The notes under the pieces: model-generated
The model's database searches: none
What the model saw: only the letters and a program-made list of their open reading frames with translations
What the model was told of the DNA's origin: nothing
Shown here: piece by piece, positions 44,879-53,687 of the stretch
Numbering within the stretch: position 1 is the stretch's first letter
How the letters are laid out: every line of letters starts with the position of its first letter
Assembly (NCBI RefSeq): GCF_024707105.1
Contig: NZ_JANQAJ010000009.1
Location: forward strand, 248,001-312,000
Source of the DNA: Devosia ginsengisoli
Lineage (GTDB): Bacteria > Pseudomonadota > Alphaproteobacteria > Rhizobiales > Devosiaceae
Length of the DNA: 64,000 nucleotides
Direction of reading: 5' to 3'
Made by a program: the position numbers and the translations under genes

Positions 44879-47785
44879 TCACATCACCTTGCTCACCTCC
44901 AGCAATCCCGGCCGCTTCTCGTTGGCCGCCGATATCGCCGCTTCCCCGCCCAGCACCACGACATACCCATGCCGTGCCACGGCATCCACCGCCTCAGCCA
45001 TGCGCTTGAAGTCAGCCACCGATGTCCCCAAAATCTCGTCACGTCGCTGTTGGCGGATCGCATCCGTCGTCCCGGTCAGTTGCCGCCACATCGAGGAATA
45101 GCCCTTGGCATCGGGGAATTCATACCCGTCCACATCCCCGATCACCCCGATAATCGAGCGCGTCAGGTCATTCTCCCCGATCCCGGCATTGAGCGCCTTG
45201 CTCGCCCCGTCATAGGCGTCCAGCGTCTTGAGCAGGTTCGGATCGCGATAGCTCAAAAAGCTGAAATTCCCGCTCGTCAGGTCGAACCGGCTCGACCCGC
45301 CATAGGCCCCGCCCTGCACCCGCACCTTGTCCCACAGATAGGTCGTGTTGAGGAATTTCAGCACCACTGCCGAAGCGCCGGTCATTTCGAAACCCAGCGC
45401 CCGCAGGTTGGCTCCCTTGCCCACATAATTGACCTGCGCCGGAATGATCAGCCCCTCCGACTTCGGCGCATAATCGATGGCCCAGTCGGCAAAGGCAAAG
45501 TCCCCATCCGGCAGCCGCCCGAGGAATCCCTCGATCTCGCCCTTCGCCCGCTCCCACAGCGTCCCATCGGCTGTGACATTCACCACCATGCGCCCACGAT
45601 TGAACAGCGTATCGCGAATGCGCTTCAGCGCCGCTTCGACACTGTCCCAATCGCTCTCCACCCGCTGCACCAGCTCACGCAGGAAATTGAGATAGCTCAC
45701 CCCACCCAACTGCTCGGCGATCCAGCTCGCCTCGGTCAGCCCGGCATTGAGCCGCGTATTGACGATAGCATTACCACCCGGCACCAGCCGCGCCTCGAAG
45801 CCCGCCTTTTCCTCCAGCGCCATCTGCTTGAACCGCGCCCGGTTATCCAATCGCGCATCGAGCAGCACATCGCCCATGATGGCGAGCATTTCCTCGACTC
45901 TATCCGGCACCGCCTTGCCCGACAGGAAGAACCACGCCGCGCTGCCATCGCTGCCCTGCCGCGCCGACAGGCCCCGATGCTGCGCAATGCCGCCCGTCGC
46001 GCGCCCGATGCGCTGCGTCAGGCTCACGAAATCTTCCTTGCTCGTCCCCGTCTGCAGCAGCGCCCGCCCGAACAGCGGCAGATAGGGCAGCAGGTCCTTG
46101 TCCAGCACATGCAGGTCGAAGCCCAGGTCGAGATAGACGATCCCCAGCGTCGGCAGGTCATGGTAGAACAGCCGCGCCGCGCCCATCCGGCCGATCTCGA
46201 TCGGCACCGTCTTGCTCTCGCGCGGCAGGTCGCCCAGACCAAGCGTCGGAATCTTGGCCAGCAGCGCCGGGTCGTCCACCTCTTCCTGCAACGCCTTGAG
46301 CCTGTCCGTCTCGGCCACAACGGCCTGCAGCGCCGTCTCATCCAGCCCCGCTCGCACGCCGGCCAGAATCTCGGCTTCCTTCGCCGCCTCCCGCGCGCCC
46401 TGCTCCGGGTCGGCGCTGAGCGTCACCGTCGTACGGTGCGTGTTGTCGAGGAACAGCCGCCGGATTTCGCTGGTGAAATGCCCCTTGCCGGCCTTCTCCT
46501 TGAGGTCGGCGAGCGCGTCCTCGAACTTGAGCTGCCCCAGGGGGTCGCCCTCATGCAGCCACGTCCCCAGCGCGTTGAACATGTAGACCATGCCGCGTGG
46601 ATAGGACCCGGTATTGTTCTCGCGCAGCGAAAACTCGAACGTATTGGCCGCTGCCTCGAGCTGCTCGGGCACAAAACCCTTGCTGGCAATCTCTTCCAGC
46701 GTCGACAGGATCAGCGCCTCGACCTTCCCGGCATCCTGGGGGTCGATGCCCTTCATGCCAAAGCTCGCCATCGGCTGCCGCAGCCCGTTGCCGATCCCGC
46801 CGCCCGTCATGCCCTCGCCCAGCCCGCTCTCGGTCAGCGCCTTGCGCAAAGGCGCCGCCGGATTGCCCGCCAGCAGGTAGCTCAGCATGCCGTGGCTCAG
46901 CGCCTCGGTCCGGTCCGCGGGCGGATCGATCATCCAGTTGACCGACACCATCCCGTCCCGCGCCTTGCCCGCATCCTTGGTCCCGGCATAAGTCGCCACC
47001 ACCTGCCGCGGCGCATTGAACCGCGGCTGCAGCTTGACCTCCGCATCCACAGGCGCCCGCTCGAACTGCGAGAAATACTCGTCCAGTATCGCCAGCCGCT
47101 GCCCCGCATCGTCATCGCCGGAGAAGAAGGCCCGCGTATTGGACGGATGATAATAGGTCTGATGGAAGCGCTTGAACTGCTGGTAGCTCAGCGCGGGAAT
47201 GACCTTCGGATCGCCCCCCGAGCTCTTGCCATAGGTCACATCCGGATAAAGCGAGCGCTGCGAAATATCGCGCATGACAGCGTCGGGCGACGAAAACACG
47301 CCCTTCATCTCGTTGAACACCACGCCCTTGTAGACCAGCGGCGAGCCCGCATCCTCCAGCTCGTAGTGCCACCCTTCCTGCCGGAACGTGTCTTCGCTGA
47401 TCAGCGGAAAGAACACCGCGTCCAGATACACATCCACCAGGTTGTAGAAGTCCTTGAGATTCTGGCTGGCCACCGGATAGGCCGTCTTGTCCGGAAAGGT
47501 CATGGCATTGAGGAAGGTGTTGAGGCTCCCCTTGATCAGCTCCACGAACGGCTTCTTCACCGGATATTTCCGGCTCCCGCACAGCACCGAATGCTCGAGA
47601 ATATGCGCAACGCCCGTCGAATCCTCCGGCGGCGTCTTGAAGGTGATGCCGAACACCTTGTTCTCATCGTCATTGACGAGACTGAGCACTTCCGCCCCGG
47701 TCTTCCGATGTCGATAGAGCAGCACCTGGCTGTTCACCTCCGCGATCTGTTCGTCACGGATGAGTTCGAAAGCGGGATGGGACAT
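44879..47785 (-). CDS. M16C metallopeptidase (PreP-like, insulinase family)
   Basis: 968 residues, the usual PreP length. The inverted zinc motif HILEH is at 61-65 (His61, Glu64, His65), with a downstream Glu in KGVVFNEMKGV. Two M16 halves follow, with the inactive C-terminal half from about 550. PreP-type enzymes close around and degrade short unstructured peptides. No signal peptide, so it is cytoplasmic. It may finish peptides imported by the two Opp/Dpp systems, although it is not linked to them. A long open frame on the opposite strand is only a codon-bias shadow. Confidence 0.94.
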   Translation of the reverse strand: MSHPAFELIRDEQIAEVNSQVLLYRHRKTGAEVLSLVNDDENKVFGITFKTPPEDSTGVAHILEHSVLCGSRKYPVKKPFVELIKGSLNTFLNAMTFPDKTAYPVASQNLKDFYNLVDVYLDAVFFPLISEDTFRQEGWHYELEDAGSPLVYKGVVFNEMKGVFSSPDAVMRDISQRSLYPDVTYGKSSGGDPKVIPALSYQQFKRFHQTYYHPSNTRAFFSGDDDAGQRLAILDEYFSQFERAPVDAEVKLQPRFNAPRQVVATYAGTKDAGKARDGMVSVNWMIDPPADRTEALSHGMLSYLLAGNPAAPLRKALTESGLGEGMTGGGIGNGLRQPMASFGMKGIDPQDAGKVEALILSTLEEIASKGFVPEQLEAAANTFEFSLRENNTGSYPRGMVYMFNALGTWLHEGDPLGQLKFEDALADLKEKAGKGHFTSEIRRLFLDNTHRTTVTLSADPEQGAREAAKEAEILAGVRAGLDETALQAVVAETDRLKALQEEVDDPALLAKIPTLGLGDLPRESKTVPIEIGRMGAARLFYHDLPTLGIVYLDLGFDLHVLDKDLLPYLPLFGRALLQTGTSKEDFVSLTQRIGRATGGIAQHRGLSARQGSDGSAAWFFLSGKAVPDRVEEMLAIMGDVLLDARLDNRARFKQMALEEKAGFEARLVPGGNAIVNTRLNAGLTEASWIAEQLGGVSYLNFLRELVQRVESDWDSVEAALKRIRDTLFNRGRMVVNVTADGTLWERAKGEIEGFLGRLPDGDFAFADWAIDYAPKSEGLIIPAQVNYVGKGANLRALGFEMTGASAVVLKFLNTTYLWDKVRVQGGAYGGSSRFDLTSGNFSFLSYRDPNLLKTLDAYDGASKALNAGIGENDLTRSIIGVIGDVDGYEFPDAKGYSSMWRQLTGTTDAIRQQRRDEILGTSVADFKRMAEAVDAVARHGYVVVLGGEAAISAANEKRPGLLEVSKVM

Positions 47786-47850
47786 GGGACTACTCGGGCG
47801 GGTTCTTGTTGTTCAGGACAAGGTAGGGATGGCAGGCGCAATGCGCTAGG

Positions 47851-47982
47851 GGCGTCACGCCCTCGTGGTTCGAGGCGCCCAAGCGGGCGCACCTCACCAT
47901 GAGGGCTACTGGAGCCACAGCGTGTTTTGAGACCTCATGGTGAGGTGCGAGCTCTTCGCGAGCCTCGAACCACGAGGTCGGG
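47851..47982. repeat. Family D palindromic element, copy 2
   Basis: CCCTCGTGGTTCGAGGCG and CGCGAGCCTCGAACCACGAG are the outer arms. CACCTCACCATGAGG and CCTCATGGTGAGGTG are inner arms. It matches copy 1 at 35293 in all four arms but differs in the centre. Confidence 0.8.
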
Positions 47983-47986
47983 CATT

Positions 47987-48961
47987 CTAGACACCGCCCC
48001 TGATCTCCGGCTTCACTTCCTTCTCATACCATTCCCCCAACTGCCCCATCAGCGCCGGGAACAGGCTCTTGTGTTCGCTGGCCGCCACATTGTCCGCCAG
48101 TTGCTCCGGCTTGCTCACCCCGGCAATGACAGTGCTTACCTGCGGATGATCCAGTATCCACCGCAGTGCGAACTGGCTCATCGGCAGCGCCTCGGGCGCC
48201 AGCCCGCGCAATTCGGCCACCAGCTCCACGCCACGCTCGAAGCGGATGCCCGAAAACGTCTCGCCCACCGAAAAAGCCTGGCCATCGGCATTGTAATTGC
48301 GGTGGTCCGACGCCTCGAACCGAGTCGTCTTGTCGAATTTCCCACTCAGCAGCCCACTCGCCAGCGGCAGCCGCACGATGATGCCCACATTCTTCTCCGC
48401 CGCCTTCGGCAGCAGTTCCTTGGCCGCATCCTGCCGGAACAGGTTGAAGATGATCTGGAGGGTCGCGCAGCCCGCCTGCTCCAGGCAGATCAGCCCCTCG
48501 TCGATCGTCTCGACACTGGCACCCCAATGCCGCACCAGCCCCTCCGCCTTGAGCTCATCCATCCACCCGAAGATGGCCCCATCCTCCAGCACGGCCCGCG
48601 GCACGCAATGCAGTTGCGCCAGGTCCAGCGCCGCCACGCCCAGCCGATCGGCCGATCCCTTGAGGCTCGCGCGAATGCCGTCCTTGGAATATTTGTCGGG
48701 AAACAGTCCGCTGCCCCGCCCCAGCTTGGTCGCCACATGCACGCCGGGCCCCTTGGCATGCGCGCCGATCCGGCTTTCGCTCAGCCCCCCGCCATAGACA
48801 TCGGCCGTATCCCAGAAATTGACGCCCGCCGCATTGGCCGCATCGAGAATGGCCCCCGCCGTCTCGTCCCCCACCGGCCCGAAATCCCCGCCAAGCTGCC
48901 AGCAGCCCAGCCCGATTTCGCTGACCTCATAACCCGTCTTGCCCAGCAACCGCGTCTTCAT
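47987..48961 (-). CDS. Aldo/keto reductase
   Basis: 324 residues from ATG 48961 with AAGGAG six bases upstream. AKR hallmarks: LGKTGYEVSEIGLGCWQLGG, FWDTADVYGGG with catalytic Asp and Tyr, Lys in VATKLGRG and His in QLHCVPRAV, then STVIAGVSKPEQL for NADP. The first helix reads like the YajO/Tas class. It is the downstream partner of a second aldo/keto reductase on the same strand, but a repeat element separates them. Substrate unknown. Confidence 0.92.
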   Translation of the reverse strand: MKTRLLGKTGYEVSEIGLGCWQLGGDFGPVGDETAGAILDAANAAGVNFWDTADVYGGGLSESRIGAHAKGPGVHVATKLGRGSGLFPDKYSKDGIRASLKGSADRLGVAALDLAQLHCVPRAVLEDGAIFGWMDELKAEGLVRHWGASVETIDEGLICLEQAGCATLQIIFNLFRQDAAKELLPKAAEKNVGIIVRLPLASGLLSGKFDKTTRFEASDHRNYNADGQAFSVGETFSGIRFERGVELVAELRGLAPEALPMSQFALRWILDHPQVSTVIAGVSKPEQLADNVAASEHKSLFPALMGQLGEWYEKEVKPEIRGGV

Positions 48962-48996
48962 CTTGTTCTCCTTATGCCGCACCACCTATCCACCGA

Positions 48997-49138
48997 GGAC
49001 CGGTCGACATTCAGCTCAGGCTGAGCCGAAAATGCTGTTTCTCGAGAACCGGACCGGAGCGTACATCAGTACGTGAGGACCGGAAGCGCAGAGAACCGGC
49101 AATTTGCAGGCCAGCATCAGCTGAATGCCGACTGGTCC
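48997..49138. repeat. Family E palindromic element (~140 bp)
   Basis: Arms GGACCGGTCGACATTCAGCT (48997-49016) and the inverse AGCTGAATGCCGACTGGTCC (49119-49138) differ at two positions. The interior has a CGTAC-ATCA-GTACG hairpin and several GAACCGG/GGACCGG words. It resembles repeats I have seen in rhizobial genomes. Only one copy is in the window. Confidence 0.65.
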
Positions 49139-50176
49139 TTAGCGCAGCCAACCGGTGGGGCGCGGATGCAGTTCCATCTGGCCATCCTTCGTCGCTTCGT
49201 CGATAGCGGCGATTTCCTCCTCCGACAGGCTCAGATTGTTGAGCACGCCCAGATTGTCCTTGAGCTGGTCGAGATTGCGCACCCCGATCAGTGCCGAGGT
49301 CATTTCCGGTCGCCGCAGCACCCAGGACAGCGCAAGCTGCACCATGGTCTGGCCACGGCTATGGGCGATGTCGCCCAGCCTGTCGACGGCGGCGAGCACG
49401 CGCGGCTCGATATGGCTGGCGCGCAGCGAGCCATTGGGATTTTCCCCGCGCGTGCCCAATCTGTCGCCCGAATTATACTTGCCCGACAGCACGCCCTGCG
49501 CCAGCGGCGAAAAGGCGATCATCCCAATGCCCAATTCCCCGCAGGCATCGATCGTATGGTCGTTCTCGATCCAGCGGTTGATCATCGAATAGCTGGGCTG
49601 ATGGATCGTGGTCGCCACGCCCATTTCCTTGAGGATGCGATGGGCCTCACGCGTCTCGGCTTGCGGATAGCTTGAAATGCCGACATAGAGCGCCTTGCCT
49701 GATCGCACCGCATGGGCCAGCGCCCCCATGGTTTCCTCGAGCGGCGTTTCGGGATCGTAGCGGTGCGAATAGAAGATATCGACATAGTCGAGCCCCATCC
49801 GCCTCAGGCTCTGGTCGAGGCTGGCCAGCACATATTTGCGGCTGCCGAATTCGCCATAGGGCCCCGGCCACATATTGTAGCCGGCCTTGGTGGAAACGAT
49901 CAGCTCATCGCGATAGGGGCGGAAATCGCGCGCCATGACCTGGCCGAACAGCTCTTCCGACGAACCCGCCGGCGGCCCGTAATTGTTGGCGAGATCGAAA
50001 TGGGTAATGCCCTGGTCGAAGGCATAGCCGAGGATTTCCATGGCGCTGGGATAGTCGCGCGTCCCGCCGAAATTCTGCCACAGGCCTAGGCTGATGACTG
50101 GCAGCTTGAGGCCGGACTGGCCCGAGCGCCGGTATTGCATCGTGTCATAGCGCGCCGTATCGGCCCGATAGGTCAT
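49139..50176 (-). CDS. Aldo/keto reductase, glyceraldehyde-3-phosphate reductase type (YghZ-like)
   Basis: 345 residues from ATG 50176 (GGGAGA upstream). LGLWQNFGG, FDLANNYGPPAGSSEE and the STKAGYNMWPGPYGEFGSRKY block are signatures of the YghZ / L-glyceraldehyde-3-phosphate reductase group, homologous to potassium-channel beta subunits. The tetrad Asp/Tyr (DLANNYG), Lys (STKAGY) and His (YSHRYDPETP) is complete. It is divergent from trhO, and the two starts nearly touch. Confidence 0.93.
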   Translation of the reverse strand: MTYRADTARYDTMQYRRSGQSGLKLPVISLGLWQNFGGTRDYPSAMEILGYAFDQGITHFDLANNYGPPAGSSEELFGQVMARDFRPYRDELIVSTKAGYNMWPGPYGEFGSRKYVLASLDQSLRRMGLDYVDIFYSHRYDPETPLEETMGALAHAVRSGKALYVGISSYPQAETREAHRILKEMGVATTIHQPSYSMINRWIENDHTIDACGELGIGMIAFSPLAQGVLSGKYNSGDRLGTRGENPNGSLRASHIEPRVLAAVDRLGDIAHSRGQTMVQLALSWVLRRPEMTSALIGVRNLDQLKDNLGVLNNLSLSEEEIAAIDEATKDGQMELHPRPTGWLR

Positions 50177-50237
50177 GGTGGTCTCCCAACGATTTCTCGA
50201 TTTGGCCCGGTGGGCGGGCAATGATATGAGCGGGCCG

Positions 50238-51278
50238 ATGACGAAACCGACGCGCGATATGAACGCTAATCTGCCCCAAGCCATCCAGCCATACAAGGTG
50301 ATGGCAATCTATAAATTCGCCGACCTGCCCGACGCCGAAGCCATCCGGCCGGTGCTGGCCCAATTCTGCTGCGCCCGCGACATCAAGGGCACGCTGATCC
50401 TGGCGCCCGAAGGCATCAACGGCACGGTAGCGGGCACCGCGGAGGCCATCGACGCACTGGCCGGCATGCTGTTGTCGGGCGCGCTGTTCGCCGGTCGCCT
50501 CGCCGGCGCGGAAGTCAAATATTCCACCGCAAGCACCATGCCTTTCCTGCGCATGAAAGTGCGGCTCAAGCCCGAAATCGTCACCCTGCGCGCACCCGAG
50601 GCCAACCCGGCCAAGACAGTCGGCACCTATGTCGAGCCCGGGGACTGGAACAGCCTCATCACCCGCAACGACGTGGTACTGGTCGATACCCGCAACGACT
50701 ATGAAGTCGGCCTGGGCACCTTCCAGCGCGCGCTGGACCCGGCGACCAAGAACTTCACCGAATTCAAGGATTACGTGGCCACCCATCTCGACCCTGTCAG
50801 GGACAGGAAGGTCGCCATGTTCTGCACCGGCGGCATCCGCTGCGAAAAGGCATCGAGCTACCTGCTCAGCCAGGGTTTCGAGGAAGTCTTCCACCTCAAG
50901 GGCGGCATTCTCAAATATCTCGAAACCGTGCCGGAAAGCGAAAGCCGCTTCAGCGGCGAATGCTTCGTCTTCGACGAGCGCGTCTCGGTCACCCATGGCC
51001 TGGCCGAAGGCGACGCCACCCTGTGCCGCGCCTGCCGCCACCCGCTGACATCAGCCGACCGCGCCGCCCCTGATTATGTCGAAGGCATCAGTTGCCCCCA
51101 TTGCGCCGAAGACGGGGCCAGACGTCGTGCCGCCGTGGAGCGCGCCAGACAGATGGAACTGGCGGCCCGGCGCGGCGAGGCGCATCTGGGCGATGCTGCC
51201 AGCGACATCGCGGCCCGCAACAAGGCAGCCAAGCTGGCCCGCCGCACGGCCGACCGCGAGCGCGCTCGCAAAGACTAG
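50238..51278 (+). CDS. trhO: tRNA uridine(34) hydroxylase, rhodanese-like TrhO
   Basis: 346 residues from ATG 50238; ATG 50226 and 50259 are also possible. The N-terminal UPF0176 domain (AIYKFADLPDAEAIRPVL, KGTLILAPEGINGT) is followed by a rhodanese domain with active Cys in MFCTGGIRCEKAS and a Cys-rich end (CRACRHPL, CPHC). TrhO hydroxylates wobble uridine 34 of tRNA using oxygen, on the way to 5-methoxy- or 5-carboxymethoxyuridine. The basic helical tail after about 300 is longer than usual. Its stop overlaps the convergent LytTR gene by four bases. Confidence 0.93.
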   Translation: MTKPTRDMNANLPQAIQPYKVMAIYKFADLPDAEAIRPVLAQFCCARDIKGTLILAPEGINGTVAGTAEAIDALAGMLLSGALFAGRLAGAEVKYSTASTMPFLRMKVRLKPEIVTLRAPEANPAKTVGTYVEPGDWNSLITRNDVVLVDTRNDYEVGLGTFQRALDPATKNFTEFKDYVATHLDPVRDRKVAMFCTGGIRCEKASSYLLSQGFEEVFHLKGGILKYLETVPESESRFSGECFVFDERVSVTHGLAEGDATLCRACRHPLTSADRAAPDYVEGISCPHCAEDGARRRAAVERARQMELAARRGEAHLGDAASDIAARNKAAKLARRTADRERARKD

Positions 51279-52072
51279 ACCACCAGCCCGGCCTGCCGGG
51301 CCGCCGGCATGAAACTGCGGCTGACCGGCAGGCGCGTGCCATTGGTCAGTTCGAGTGCCACCTTGCCATTGCCGCGATGAACCTGCCGCACGGCATCCAG
51401 CGCCACCCAATGGGCCCGGTGTATCTGCAGGCCCGGCACCGCGCCGGTTTCGCGAATGGCATCGGACAGGCGCATCAGCACCAAAGCGTGGCCACGGTCG
51501 GTGACCACATCGACATAGTGGTCGGATACCGACAGGTGGAGCAGCTTGCCGCGCTGCGGATGGGGCACGCGTTCGAGCACGGCTGGCGGCGCCGGCGGCG
51601 GCGCAGCGGCTTCGGGAGCGGGCGCGGTGCGTTTCATGACCACGGTCATGACCACGATCGCGCCGGCGACGACCAGGCAATAGAGCCAGATACGCTGCGG
51701 GGGCACGGGCATGCCGCCTGAAGCGAAAAGGACGACGCCATAGACCACGAGCCAGGACGGGATGCTGGCCGCCAGCGTGGCGATGACGATGCGCTGGGGC
51801 AGCGCGGCGACGCGGCCGGCCAGCAGATCGAGCGTCACGCGGGCGACGGCGCGGCTGCCGACATAGCTCGGCACGACGATTGCCAGCCAGTAGAGCAGCC
51901 GCCCCGGCAGGTCGAACTGGCTCATGGTTTCAAAGGGTCCCGACACGCCCAGAACCAGGCTGGCGGCGGCCATGCCGGTCAATACGCGCGGCGAGGTGAG
52001 GCTGGCCTGCATGTCACGCAGCGCAGAATGCAGGGGCGATCCGTTCACGTAGGCAACCGTCCTTTGGCGCAT
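51275..52072 (-). CDS. Membrane-anchored LytTR DNA-binding protein
   Basis: 265 residues from ATG 52072; the open frame to 52141 lacks support. Four predicted helices (about 31-46, 58-74, 96-117, 129-147) are joined by a Pro/Ala-rich linker to a C-terminal LytTR domain (about 170-262; LLHLSVSDHYVDVVTDRGHA, QIHRAHWVALDAVRQVHRG, GTRLPVSRSF). There is no receiver or kinase domain and no partner gene nearby. It probably senses a membrane signal directly and regulates from the membrane. Confidence 0.9.
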   Translation of the reverse strand: MRQRTVAYVNGSPLHSALRDMQASLTSPRVLTGMAAASLVLGVSGPFETMSQFDLPGRLLYWLAIVVPSYVGSRAVARVTLDLLAGRVAALPQRIVIATLAASIPSWLVVYGVVLFASGGMPVPPQRIWLYCLVVAGAIVVMTVVMKRTAPAPEAAAPPPAPPAVLERVPHPQRGKLLHLSVSDHYVDVVTDRGHALVLMRLSDAIRETGAVPGLQIHRAHWVALDAVRQVHRGNGKVALELTNGTRLPVSRSFMPAARQAGLVV

Positions 52073-52158
52073 TGTCGTTTGAGGCGGCGCGAGCATAGCG
52101 CCACACCGGCTTCCGGCAAGCCCGCCACGACTGGCGGCCATAACAAAGGAAGCCCTTC

Positions 52159-52677
52159 ATGACCAATCTTTTCGCCACCCTCGCCCAGATCCTCGCCAAT
52201 ACCCCCTTCTGGGTCTGGCTCATCCTGCTGTTCCTCATCTGGCGCGGACTGGGCAGCACGGTTCCGCGCGATGCGGGACTTACCCGCCTGCTGCTGATGC
52301 CGGGCGTGCTGTTGTGCCTGACGCTGTGGTCGGTGCTGAGTTCGGGCCTGTCGACCGCCATTCTGGCGGGCCTGATGCTGGGCGTGCTGGCCGGCATTGC
52401 CGCCGGACTGGCGCTGGAGCATCGCAACCCGGCCATCAACCTGGGCAATGGCCGCATCAGGCTGCCGGGCGAATGGACGACGCTCTTCGTCATTCTCGTG
52501 GTGTTCGCGACCCGCTATATCCGCATCGTCGCCGGCATCATGGCGCCCGCTTTGGCCGCCAGCGCCCCATTCCTGGTCGTCATGGGCGCCTTTTCGGCCT
52601 TCAATACCGCCATGCTGGTTACCCGCACCGTGCTGCGCCTGCGCGTAATGCTGGCGCCGGCGCCCCTGGCGGCGTAA
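52159..52677 (+). CDS. Integral membrane protein, DUF6622-like
   Basis: 172 residues with about five helices (13-30, 42-58, 62-84, 110-130, 135-155). The N-terminus TNLFATLAQILANTPFWVWL resembles a family of small proteins I recall as DUF6622, but I am not sure. No catalytic motif. It is divergent from the LytTR gene across 86 bases, which makes it that regulator's likeliest target. Confidence 0.75.
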   Translation: MTNLFATLAQILANTPFWVWLILLFLIWRGLGSTVPRDAGLTRLLLMPGVLLCLTLWSVLSSGLSTAILAGLMLGVLAGIAAGLALEHRNPAINLGNGRIRLPGEWTTLFVILVVFATRYIRIVAGIMAPALAASAPFLVVMGAFSAFNTAMLVTRTVLRLRVMLAPAPLAA

Positions 52678-52754
52678 GCGGCCTTCCCCATTGCAATTGT
52701 CGATGCTAGGCTGAAATTCCTCCGTGAATTTGCCTAGCATCATAAGCCAAACCG

Positions 52755-53684
52755 ATGGACCTCGACCAGCTTCGCACCTTTGACCGCATCGTGCGGGAGC
52801 AGAGCTTCACCCGTGCGGCCGCCTATCTGAACATCACGCAGGCCACGGCCTCGATGCGGATCAGGGCGCTGGAAAACCTGCTCGGCGTATCCCTGTTTCG
52901 GCGCGGCCGCACGCTCTCACTGACCGACCAGGGCATGACCTTCCTGCCCTTTGCCCGGCGCATCATCGGCACGGCGCAGGAGGGCCGCGAGGCCCTGCGG
53001 CGGGTGGAGCGCGGCCGCATCGCCATCGCCTCGCTGCGCAGCCTGGTCTCGCCGCTGATCACCGAACCGCTGCTGCGCTTCCAGGAACAGTATCCCGGCG
53101 TCGATGTCGTGGTGAGCGAGGGCCGCCAGTCCCAGATCGCCGCCATGCTGCATGAACGCGACGTCGAAATGGGCATCCTCTGCTGGCCCAATATCGACCC
53201 GCTCGTGGTCGATCTGGTGCCGCTGGTCATCATGCGCGAGCGCGTGCCGCTCGTCGTAGCCCCCGAAATCGCGGCGCAGCTATCTGTCCAGCCCAGCATC
53301 GACGAAGTGCTGGCGCTGGTGCCGCGGGTGATTTCGCTGCGCTGGTGGCAGGCCGAGCCCGAAACGGCCGCCGCCCTGGTGCGCCTGGCCAAAACCAGCG
53401 TCGAACTGCCCACCGGCCCGGCGCGGCGTCTGGCCATCAAGGGCCAGGGCCTGGGTTTCTTCGTCAATTCCGCCGTGGCCGACGACGTGAAGGCCGGCCG
53501 GCTGGTGGAAATCGCCCCGGTCGATTTCGAACCGCTGCACCGCGACACCGCCATGGTCGTGCGCTCCCCGGCCGCGCTTGAACGACCCATGCTGGCCGCT
53601 TTCGTCGCCGAGATCGCCCGCGAATGCGAAAGCGTCGGCGTGATCGTGGACAACCGACTGGAGGCGCTCAAGGGCGCCGCCTGA
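52755..53684 (+). CDS. LysR family transcriptional regulator
   Basis: 309 residues: winged helix at 1-62 (LDQLRTFDRIVREQSFTRAA then NITQATASMRIRALENLLG), and an effector domain (about 88-295). The neighbouring genes are convergent (hydrolase) and tandem (membrane protein), not divergent, so its target is not obvious. Its stop is three bases from the end of the hydrolase gene. Confidence 0.93.
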   Translation: MDLDQLRTFDRIVREQSFTRAAAYLNITQATASMRIRALENLLGVSLFRRGRTLSLTDQGMTFLPFARRIIGTAQEGREALRRVERGRIAIASLRSLVSPLITEPLLRFQEQYPGVDVVVSEGRQSQIAAMLHERDVEMGILCWPNIDPLVVDLVPLVIMRERVPLVVAPEIAAQLSVQPSIDEVLALVPRVISLRWWQAEPETAAALVRLAKTSVELPTGPARRLAIKGQGLGFFVNSAVADDVKAGRLVEIAPVDFEPLHRDTAMVVRSPAALERPMLAAFVAEIARECESVGVIVDNRLEALKGAA

Positions 53685-53687
53685 CGG

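Noticed and set aside
44969..47902. A 977-codon open frame on the plus strand
   Set aside because: It lies wholly opposite the M16 peptidase gene. The high G+C third positions of that gene keep the reverse frame free of stops. Its product is Arg/His/Gln-rich with no recognisable domain.
49021..49110. The CGTAC-ATCA-GTACG hairpin as a terminator
   Set aside because: No T-run follows on either strand, and it is an internal part of a larger repeat.
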